Assembly: GCA_015520065.1 (NCBI GenBank)
Contig: WAQV01000004.1
Span: 1 to 10,150, forward strand
DNA length: 10,150 nt
From: Candidatus Pacearchaeota archaeon
GTDB lineage: Archaea; Nanobdellota; Nanobdellia; Pacearchaeales; GW2011-AR1
Direction of reading: 5' to 3'
In this document: piece by piece, positions 1 through 5,564 of the stretch
Numbering within the stretch: the first letter of the stretch is position 1
Layout: the number at the start of each line of letters is the position of its first letter
The notes under the pieces: model-generated
Told to the model about the DNA's origin: nothing
Seen by the model: only the letters and a program-made list of their open reading frames with translations
The model's database searches: none
Translations under genes and position numbers: made by a program

Positions 1-240
1 ATTATAGGAATTGTAAACTTTGCAGGAAAAATAATCTTTTCAGCTGAATACTGGCATGTCAGGGCGGTTATTGTTGTTATTGCAGTGTTCATTATTAGCT
101 TTGTACAGGTTTTAGTCAACTCTCTTTCAAAATACATTAAGGAAATGAGAAAAAAGAAGCTGGAACACGAAACTGAAATAGCTCAAAAACAGATAAAAAC
201 CTTTGCAGAGGAATTCAGCAAGGCTTCTGAAGGAATTTAA
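1..240 (+). CDS. C-terminal fragment of a membrane protein (5' end outside window)
   Basis: Frame 1 is open from the first base and ends with TAA at 238-240, giving 79 residues of a gene that begins upstream. One clear hydrophobic segment (about residues 22-42 of the fragment, rich in Val, Ile, Ala and Phe) is followed by a strongly charged Lys/Glu tail of about 37 residues that looks helical and probably cytoplasmic. No catalytic motif is visible and I do not recognise the family. The gene converges on the membrane-protein gene at 255-944, with 14 bases between their stop codons. Both proteins end in the same layout, a last membrane helix and then an amphipathic charged tail, so they may be distant relatives; the evidence is layout, not strong identity. 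Confidence 0.7.
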   Translation: MIGIVNFAGKIIFSAEYWHVRAVIVVIAVFIISFVQVLVNSLSKYIKEMRKKKLEHETEIAQKQIKTFAEEFSKASEGI

Positions 241-254
241 ATTACTTTGTTGAA

Positions 255-944
255 TTAAACTTTCTCTATTTCACTCATTGCTTTGAGTTTTGCAATCTCT
301 GCTCCTGCCTTAAGGCCTTCTTCATAAGCTTTTCCTATAACAAAATAATCCTTAAAAGCTCTTAAAATTATGTTCAGAGCAACAAAAATCATTGCAATCA
401 GAATTAGTGCAAATGCTGTTTTCAAAGGACTCCATTTATTAAGAATTCCAAAAATATCTCCAAAACCAAAAAAGAAGTTTGCCGCAGGGTTTAATGCTCC
501 TGTAATTGAGATAATTGAAGTAACCGCAATGCTCCCAAGCCAGCTCTTCCAACCTTCAAAAAAAGCAGAGAACTCTAAAAGGTTATGGATTATCAAAAGT
601 AAAAAAACCCATAATGCTGCATAAACAAGAAACGCATCAAGTTTTATTTCTCCGCTTGACTCTATTCCGAAAAGAATTTTTGAAATAAATCTCAGATTTT
701 CAGGAATTTCTATTTCCTTTGATAAACTTTCTGATACATTTTTCGAGAGGCTTTCTGAAACTTTTTCTGAAGTATCTTTCAGAGTTTCCAGAGGGTTTTC
801 AATAGAAGTATCAGCTTGTTCAAGAGCATTATTATTGGAAGAGCTATCTGTCAATGCTGAAGAAACTGAAACACTTAAAGAGTTAAGGATAAGAAATATG
901 CTAAAAAGCGCTACAAAAAATGCAAAAAATCCTCTGAAAGTCAT
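255..944 (-). CDS. Multi-pass membrane protein of unknown function
   Basis: This encodes 229 residues. A hydrophobic N-terminal segment (residues 5-30) could be a signal peptide or anchor. A Ser/Asn/Glu-rich region (about 31-85) follows and holds an imperfect repeat, VSESLSKN then VSESLSKE (62-77). Further hydrophobic segments lie at about 104-124, 137-150 and 176-195, and the protein ends in a charged helical tail (198-229). The loop around 31-85 would be outside the cell if the first segment is a cleaved signal or an N-in anchor, and it has an Asn-Val-Ser sequon at 69-71. No known family is recognised. The start is supported by a TATA-like element at 961-973, centred 23 bases before the ATG. 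The gene lies 34 bases downstream of the glycosyltransferase gene on the same strand. Confidence 0.75.
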   Translation of the reverse strand: MTFRGFFAFFVALFSIFLILNSLSVSVSSALTDSSSNNNALEQADTSIENPLETLKDTSEKVSESLSKNVSESLSKEIEIPENLRFISKILFGIESSGEIKLDAFLVYAALWVFLLLIIHNLLEFSAFFEGWKSWLGSIAVTSIISITGALNPAANFFFGFGDIFGILNKWSPLKTAFALILIAMIFVALNIILRAFKDYFVIGKAYEEGLKAGAEIAKLKAMSEIEKV

Positions 945-960
945 AAAACATTCAAGAAGT

Positions 961-973
961 TATTATTTAAATT
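961..973 (-). promoter_or_regulatory. TATA-like promoter of the 229-residue membrane protein
   Basis: Read on the - strand this is AATTTAAATAATA, centred about 23 bases upstream of the ATG at 944. The spacing suggests that transcription starts at or very near the start codon. It lies between the glycosyltransferase stop codon and this gene, so the gene need not depend on read-through. Confidence 0.5.
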
Positions 974-978
974 AATTT

Positions 979-2115
979 CTAATCAATTAGTTTTTTATAA
1001 AGCTCCAAATACTGTTCTGCCTCTTTTTCTATTGAGAATTTCTCTTCAACGTGTTTTCTGCAGTCAGAAGGGTTTATTGAATCAATATCCTTTACTGCCT
1101 CTACCATCATCTCTAAGTCTTTTTCCTTGCTTCCTGTTTCTTCAATAACTCTGCCTGTTACCCCATCTTTAACAACTTCTGGAACAGAACCTCTTGAGAA
1201 TGCCACAACAGGTGTTCCGCATGACATTGCTTCAATCATAACCAACCCGAACGGCTCTGGCCACTGAATAGGCATTAAAAATGCCTTAGCTTTCTGATAT
1301 AAAGGAATTTTTTCTTCATCATTCTTAGGCCCTACAAATTGTATCTGCTCTCCATCTATGTGAGGCTCTATAAGCTCTTTCCAGTAGTTTTCATTTACAG
1401 AATGAACTTCACCAGCAATAATAAGCCTCATTCCTGCTCTCTTAGCTACTTCAATAGCAATATGCTGGCCTTTTTCAGGAGCGATTCTTCCAAGAGAAAG
1501 AAGATAGTCTGATTTTTCTGGCTCAAAGGAAAATTTGTCAGTAGGAATTCCGTGATAAACAACACTATGTATTTCAATTCCTGCTGACTCAAACTCTCTT
1601 TTCTGAGAGTTGCTTATTGCATTGAAAAATATTTTCTTCCCCTCATTTTTGAGTTTTTGCACATGATAATATCCGTCTATGTTTTTATTAGAAAGAATTC
1701 CGTGAAGAGTTGATAAAATAGGAACTTTAATATCTTCTTTCATTTTTTTGTATGCCTCTGAGTTAAAAAGGCATCCGCAAGTCTGGTCATGAATAACGTC
1801 TATTTTTTCTGAAAGAATGAAGTCTATACTTTTCTCATAGTGTTTATTATTAACCTCATCTAAAGTGTTAATCTTTCTTTTTTCAATGCCATTCTTGCTT
1901 ACCTCCCAGTAGCTTCTGGGAACAGTTGGAACAAGTTTCCCGTAAATATCAGAATCGCCAGTTCCTAAGACAAGAGAATTATGTCCTTTGGTGTAGAACT
2001 CTTTATCAAGATAAAGTATAACCCTCTCTGTTCCCCCATATTTCATATCTTTTCTGATAGGCAAAGCTACAGGAGAGATTTGCACTATATTGAGTTTTTC
2101 TAGGCTCTTTCCCAT
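979..2115 (-). CDS. Glycosyltransferase family 4 (GT-B fold)
   Basis: This 378-residue protein is a usual length for a retaining GT4 enzyme, which moves a sugar from a nucleotide-sugar donor to a lipid, sugar or protein acceptor at the cytoplasmic face of the membrane. The N-terminal Rossmann domain starts with the typical 'NIVQISP' strand and a Gly-rich loop YGGTERV (26-32), and has 'TLHG' at 137-140. The C-terminal domain holds LGRIAPEKG (208-216), whose Arg and Lys contact the donor phosphates in this family, then AGE (234-236) and the E-x7-E signature EPFGLVMIE (Glu287, Glu295), followed by SCGTPVVA. The sugar donor and acceptor cannot be read from the sequence. No other sugar genes are nearby, so it is not part of a visible glycan cluster. 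Surface glycan, lipid or pilin glycosylation are all possible. Confidence 0.93.
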   Translation of the reverse strand: MGKSLEKLNIVQISPVALPIRKDMKYGGTERVILYLDKEFYTKGHNSLVLGTGDSDIYGKLVPTVPRSYWEVSKNGIEKRKINTLDEVNNKHYEKSIDFILSEKIDVIHDQTCGCLFNSEAYKKMKEDIKVPILSTLHGILSNKNIDGYYHVQKLKNEGKKIFFNAISNSQKREFESAGIEIHSVVYHGIPTDKFSFEPEKSDYLLSLGRIAPEKGQHIAIEVAKRAGMRLIIAGEVHSVNENYWKELIEPHIDGEQIQFVGPKNDEEKIPLYQKAKAFLMPIQWPEPFGLVMIEAMSCGTPVVAFSRGSVPEVVKDGVTGRVIEETGSKEKDLEMMVEAVKDIDSINPSDCRKHVEEKFSIEKEAEQYLELYKKLID

Positions 2116-2122
2116 TTGTCAA

Positions 2123-2145
2123 TTTATAAATCTTTTGTATTTATC
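2123..2145 (-). promoter_or_regulatory. Candidate promoter of the glycosyltransferase gene
   Basis: Two TATA-like elements lie before the ATG at 2115. GATAAATAC at 2137-2145 is centred 26 bases upstream, the leaderless spacing seen elsewhere in the window. TTTATAAAT (- strand) at 2122-2130 looks stronger but is only about 11 bases upstream, which would place the transcript start inside the gene. If the second element is the real one, the start codon may be downstream of the one chosen here. Confidence 0.35.
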
Positions 2146-2240
2146 ACAAAATAATGAAATAAACTGACAATCACTACTTTATAAATCTTTCCTAAAAATT
2201 ATGGTAAAAAATGCTTAATGAAAGCTATTTGCAATAAAAT

Positions 2241-2249
2241 TATTTAAAT
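2241..2249 (+). promoter_or_regulatory. TATA-like promoter of the 35-residue basic protein
   Basis: TATTTAAAT is centred 26 bases before the ATG at 2271. This matches the spacing in this window between the SRP RNA TATA element and the RNA's inferred 5' end, so the mRNA is probably leaderless. No Shine-Dalgarno-like sequence lies between the element and the ATG. Confidence 0.55.
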
Positions 2250-2270
2250 GCCTTTAACTTTTAAAGAAGC

Positions 2271-2378
2271 ATGGATTATGCATTTCCTCAGAAAAGGAGA
2301 AAAGGCAAGGACAAGAAAAAAGAGAAAAAGAGGCATCCTTACAAAAGAGGCGGAAAAAGAAGAACTGAAAGCTGTTAA
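2271..2378 (+). CDS. Very small, highly basic protein (35 residues), possibly nucleic-acid-binding
   Basis: The frame runs from ATG at 2271 to TAA at 2376-2378. The 35-residue product begins MDYAFPQKRRKG and continues as almost uninterrupted Lys/Arg with a few Gly, ending in RRTESC. About half of all residues are Lys or Arg, against three Asp and Glu near the middle and one Glu near the end. It has no hydrophobic segment. The composition resembles small ribosomal or RNA/DNA-binding peptides, but no named family is recognised. Support for a real gene comes from its own TATA-like element 26 bases upstream and from the next gene's promoter starting right after its stop codon, so it fills the interval between two promoters. 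Purine-rich DNA of this kind can also give Lys/Arg codons by chance, which limits confidence. Confidence 0.6.
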   Translation: MDYAFPQKRRKGKDKKKEKKRHPYKRGGKRRTESC

Positions 2379-2380
2379 GT

Positions 2381-2389
2381 TTTATAAAT
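2381..2389 (+). promoter_or_regulatory. TATA-like promoter of the prepilin peptidase gene
   Basis: TTTATAAAT is centred 25 bases upstream of the ATG at 2410 and begins just after the stop codon of the small basic protein. The position fits leaderless transcription of the peptidase gene. Confidence 0.6.
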
Positions 2390-2409
2390 TAACCTGCATT
2401 TTATAACTG

Positions 2410-3288
2410 ATGATAAAACTTATGTTCTTATACGGAATTGCTCTATTATGGATAATATTTGCTACGCTGCAAGACATAAAAACAAGAGAGGTAGCAAACT
2501 GGTTGAACTTCTCATTAATAATATTTGCACTTGGTTTTAGGATTTTTTATTCTTTATTTGGCACTGACAGCCAGAGCTTTGCTTTTTTCTATCAGGGGCT
2601 TATAGGTTTAGGAATATTCTATGCAATAGGAAATATATTCTATTATGGAAGAGTGTTTGGAGGAGGAGATGCAAAGCTGATGATTGCTCTTGGGGCAGTG
2701 CTTCCTTTGCATGAAACTTTTACAGATAACATAAAAATTTATATTATATTTTTCCTGATTTTTCTTCTAGCAGGCTCGTTGTATGGAGTAACATACAGTC
2801 TAAAACTCAGTTTTGGCAGAAATTATAAAAAATTCAAAAAAGAGCTATACAAGCAAATATCAATAAACAAGAACTTTGTCACAGCCTTATCATTAATTGG
2901 GATTGTGTTATTTTTTACTGGGATAGTTAAAAGCGAGATATTCGTCTATATAGGATTGTTGGTGTTTGCAATTCCTTATTCCTATGTTTATGCCAAAGCT
3001 GTTGACGAAGTATGCATGATTAAAAAAATAAGGGCAAGCCAGTTAAGAGAAGGTGACTGGCTTTATAAGGATTTCAAAAAAGGAAGGTGCTTTATTAAAG
3101 CTGACTGGGAAGGGTTAACAAAAGAGCAGATAAGAAAGATAAATAAAGTATTAGGGAAAAATAAATTCATAAAGATAAAAGAAGGAATTCCATTTGTTCC
3201 TGTCTTTCTGATAAGTTTCATACTTCTTTTCTTTCTGACATATCACGGAAACCTTGAATATCTGTTTAATGCATTATTTGAAATATGA
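2410..3288 (+). CDS. Archaeal prepilin/preflagellin peptidase (family A24)
   Basis: This 292-residue integral membrane aspartic protease removes the short positively charged leader from class III prepilins or pre-archaellins before they are assembled. The two active-site Asp residues of family A24 are visible: Asp22 in TLQDIKTREVANWLN, after the first membrane helix, and Asp87 in FGGGDAKLM, the GxGD motif. Several hydrophobic helices follow up to about residue 195. A soluble stretch (about 200-255, with ASQLREGDWL) and a last membrane helix (about 260-278) make up the archaeal C-terminal extension typical of FlaK/EppA-like enzymes (Pfam Arc_PepC_II type, from memory). Two prepilin-like genes lie directly downstream, which supports a dedicated processing role. 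It could serve pili, archaella or both; no secretion ATPase or platform gene is in view to decide. Confidence 0.94.
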   Translation: MIKLMFLYGIALLWIIFATLQDIKTREVANWLNFSLIIFALGFRIFYSLFGTDSQSFAFFYQGLIGLGIFYAIGNIFYYGRVFGGGDAKLMIALGAVLPLHETFTDNIKIYIIFFLIFLLAGSLYGVTYSLKLSFGRNYKKFKKELYKQISINKNFVTALSLIGIVLFFTGIVKSEIFVYIGLLVFAIPYSYVYAKAVDEVCMIKKIRASQLREGDWLYKDFKKGRCFIKADWEGLTKEQIRKINKVLGKNKFIKIKEGIPFVPVFLISFILLFFLTYHGNLEYLFNALFEI

Positions 3289-3299
3289 GATTCAAAAAA

Positions 3300-3308
3300 T
3301 TAATAAAC
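3300..3308 (+). promoter_or_regulatory. TATA-like element before the first prepilin gene
   Basis: TTAATAAAC is centred 25 bases upstream of the preferred ATG at 3329, in the 40-base gap after the peptidase stop. It supports the shorter start and a separate leaderless transcript for the pilin pair, although read-through from the peptidase gene is also possible. Confidence 0.4.
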
Positions 3309-3328
3309 TTTCTTTATTGGATATTTAT

Positions 3329-3865
3329 ATGAAAAAAGAGGATAAAAAAGGGCAGTTTTACTTATTGTCAGCAATAGTGATAATAGGAGTAATGACTGGG
3401 TTTGCAGCAGTTTCAAATTACACTAAGAAAAAGGAAGTAATCAAAGTATATGATGTTGGAGAGGAGCTTGGAATTGAAGGAGAGAATGTTCTAGATTACG
3501 GAATTTACAACCAGTACGATGAACAGGCAATGCAGGAGCTTCTAGCAAATTTCAGCGAAACATATTATCAATATGTTGAAGAAGGGAAAAATGTATATTT
3601 TATATTTGGAAATGCTGATAGAGTTATAATTCTCGGATATACTGATATGACTTCTGGAAGCGTTTCTATTACTGATGAAAGCGGGACAACATCATTGCAG
3701 ATTACAGAAGAAGGGCAGTTTTATGAGGAAGTCACTCCTCAAGGAAATAAAGTTGTTATAGAAGTTGAAGGAAATGAGTATGAATTCAAGCTCAAGCCTG
3801 GAGAGAATTTCTATTTCGTAATTACTGAGAATGTTGATGGAGAGAGGTATGTAGTTCAAGGATGA
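3329..3865 (+). CDS. Prepilin-like protein with class III signal peptide (pilin 1)
   Basis: This encodes 178 residues from the ATG at 3329. The N-terminus MKKEDKKGQFYLLSAIVIIG has the archaeal class III prepilin pattern: basic leader, KKG|Q cleavage site (after Gly8), then a hydrophobic assembly helix (about 9-30). The mature domain is acidic and rich in Tyr, Glu and Gly, with alternating beta-strand-like stretches and no cysteine. An in-frame ATG at 3254 exists, but it would overlap the peptidase gene and put 25 extra residues before the class III leader, so it is rejected. The likely role is a subunit or minor component of a surface filament, processed by the peptidase encoded just upstream. 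The gene overlaps the next prepilin gene by 4 bases (ATGA), which suggests coupled translation. Confidence 0.82.
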   Translation: MKKEDKKGQFYLLSAIVIIGVMTGFAAVSNYTKKKEVIKVYDVGEELGIEGENVLDYGIYNQYDEQAMQELLANFSETYYQYVEEGKNVYFIFGNADRVIILGYTDMTSGSVSITDESGTTSLQITEEGQFYEEVTPQGNKVVIEVEGNEYEFKLKPGENFYFVITENVDGERYVVQG

Positions 3866-4392
3866 TGAAAGGAAAAAAAGGCATAAGCATAATGATAGGG
3901 TATGTTTTACTTATTTCTGCAGCTATTGTAATGAGCGCATTTGTTTACAAATGGATGAAATCTTATGTTCCAAAAGAAAGCTTGAAATGCCCTGAAGGAG
4001 TATCTGTGTTTATTAAGGAGATAAAGTGCGAGAATTTTACAGGAGGATTTACAATGAATATTACATTAAAAAACACTGGAAGGTTCAATATAGGAGGGTA
4101 TTTTATTCATGCTTCTGCAGATACGGGAAAAAGCATTGACATCTCACCTTATACTCCTTATGGAAAAGGAAAAGGTGGGAGCGTAATGTTCTCAAATTTT
4201 GGAGAGAATCCATTAAAGCCAAATGAGGAAATAACTCTTGTTTTTAATTTCAGCTCAGGAGCTCCTCTTAATGAGATTTACTCTGTAGATATAATACCTA
4301 TAAGATTTCAGATAGAGAATAACAAAAAGAGACTTGCCTCATGCGGAGATGCAAGAATAAGAGAAACTGTTGAAAACTGCGCATTTAGATAG
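3862..4392 (+). CDS. Archaeal type IV prepilin with four-cysteine head domain (pilin 2)
   Basis: This 176-residue protein begins MMKGKKGISIMIGYVLLIS, a textbook archaeal class III leader with KKG|I cleavage after Gly7, followed by the hydrophobic N-terminal helix (about 8-30). This resembles archaeal PilA-type pilins (PF07790-like, from memory). The head domain (about 40-176) looks like a beta-sandwich, with NITLKNTGRFNIGGYFI (66-82) and LKPNEEITLVFNF (118-130), typical of surface Ig-like domains. Cys43, Cys56, Cys161 and Cys173 could form two disulfides outside the cell. Two ATG codons at 3862 and 3865 are both possible starts, differing by one Met, and the first gives an ATGA overlap with pilin 1. 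It is probably a filament subunit co-expressed with pilin 1. Confidence 0.85.
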   Translation: MMKGKKGISIMIGYVLLISAAIVMSAFVYKWMKSYVPKESLKCPEGVSVFIKEIKCENFTGGFTMNITLKNTGRFNIGGYFIHASADTGKSIDISPYTPYGKGKGGSVMFSNFGENPLKPNEEITLVFNFSSGAPLNEIYSVDIIPIRFQIENNKKRLASCGDARIRETVENCAFR

Positions 4393-4430
4393 TTTTTCAG
4401 AAAGAAAAATGTATATTAGATTATATTAAA

Positions 4431-4438
4431 TTTTAAAT
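4431..4438 (+). promoter_or_regulatory. TATA-like promoter of dcd
   Basis: TTTTAAAT is centred about 27 bases before the ATG at 4462, in the 69-base gap after the pilin genes. I saw no NrdR-box-like inverted repeat here, so this promoter is not obviously under the same control as nrdR-nrdJ. Confidence 0.55.
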
Positions 4439-4461
4439 ATTGTCTAAATTCTAAAAAAATA

Positions 4462-5541
4462 ATGGTTAAAGGAGTTCTTCCTGATAAAGAGATAAAGGAG
4501 TTAATATCTAAAGGAATTATTGAGGCAAAAAGTCCTATTTTGAAAGAACAAATCCAGCCTTCTTCACTGGATTTAAGGCTTGGTGAGGATGTATTTTGCA
4601 TTCCTTATTCTTGCATACCTTATTATGCAGATGACCTTGAGAAGTTTTTCAGAGAGAATTCTCTTTACAGAGTAGACCTTGGCAAAAACAGGCTTCTTCA
4701 TAAAGGAAAAGTTTATGTCACATCTATTAAAGAGTCTTTGTATCTGCCTGAGCATCTTGCAGCAAAATCCAATCCAAAAAGCTCAATAGGAAGGACAGAC
4801 ATTCATGTAAGGCTCATTACTGAAAAAGGAAAATGTTTTGATTACATAAGAGCAGGTTATAGAGGCAGACTGTGGCTTGAAATTTACTCCAGGTCTTTTG
4901 ACATACTTATTGGAGAAGATATATCATTAAATCAAATAAGAATTTTTGATAGAGAATCAAAAAGAATTAGCGGAGGCAAACTAAAGGAGATTCATGAAAA
5001 AGAAGGAATTCTGTTTGATTCAGGAAACAGTAAAATAGAAAGTCTTGATGACATTCTTGAAGACGGAAGTATAAGCCTTAGTGTTGAACTTAATGACGAA
5101 CTGCCAGGCTATGTGGCAAGGCATGATGCTCCTCCTGTTGACCTTTTAAAGAGAGATCATCCAATAGAGGATTATTTTGATGTTGTCAAAATAAAAAACA
5201 ACGGAATTATATTGAGAGAGGATTCATTTTACATTCTAAATTCAAAGGAAGTTATAAATACTCCAAATGGGTATTGCGCAGAGATGTCTGATGTAGAAAC
5301 AACGTCAGGAGAGTTCAGGGTTCATTATGCAGGATTTTTTGACACTGGTTTTTGTGCACAGGCAGTGGTTGAGGTAAGAAATCTCGGACATCCTTTTTTA
5401 TTAAGAAAGGGTCAGAAAATAGCGAATATCAATTTTTATCCTTTAAGAAGCCTTCCGCAAACCCTCTATGGAAAAGAGATAAAGTCAAACTATCAGGGTC
5501 AGAGAGGACCAAAACTTGCAAAGTTTTTTGCAGGAAAATAG
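4462..5541 (+). CDS. dcd: dCTP deaminase, long two-domain form
   Basis: This enzyme deaminates dCTP to dUTP, feeding dTMP synthesis and keeping the dCTP/dTTP balance. At 359 residues it is about twice the length of the ordinary Dcd (about 190) and matches the long '2'-deoxycytidine 5'-triphosphate deaminase' family known mainly from bacteria (PF06559, from memory). The N-terminal half has GVLPDKEIKELI, IQPSSLDLRLG (31-41), NPKSSIGR (104-111), and GRLWLEIYSR with Glu140 at the catalytic-Glu position. The C-terminal half repeats the dUTPase-like fold: FYILNSKE (256-263), EFRVHYAGFFDTGF (284-297), QAVVEVRN with Glu304, and a closing LYGKEIKSNYQGQRGPKL. The gene converges on nrdJ with 23 bases between them, placing two dNTP-pool enzymes side by side. 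A bifunctional dCTP deaminase/dUTPase activity cannot be excluded. Confidence 0.92.
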   Translation: MVKGVLPDKEIKELISKGIIEAKSPILKEQIQPSSLDLRLGEDVFCIPYSCIPYYADDLEKFFRENSLYRVDLGKNRLLHKGKVYVTSIKESLYLPEHLAAKSNPKSSIGRTDIHVRLITEKGKCFDYIRAGYRGRLWLEIYSRSFDILIGEDISLNQIRIFDRESKRISGGKLKEIHEKEGILFDSGNSKIESLDDILEDGSISLSVELNDELPGYVARHDAPPVDLLKRDHPIEDYFDVVKIKNNGIILREDSFYILNSKEVINTPNGYCAEMSDVETTSGEFRVHYAGFFDTGFCAQAVVEVRNLGHPFLLRKGQKIANINFYPLRSLPQTLYGKEIKSNYQGQRGPKLAKFFAGK

Positions 5542-5564
5542 AAGGATTCTTTGCAATAAAAACA

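Noticed and set aside
2201..2218. ATG frame of five codons after a TATA-like element on the + strand
   Set aside because: It is too short to be supported, and the element is one copy of the repeat better explained as part of the divergent upstream region.
3254..3328. Upstream in-frame ATG for pilin 1 adding 25 residues
   Set aside because: It would overlap the peptidase gene by 35 bases and place extra residues before the class III leader. The ATG at 3329 gives a normal leader and has a TATA-like element 25 bases upstream.
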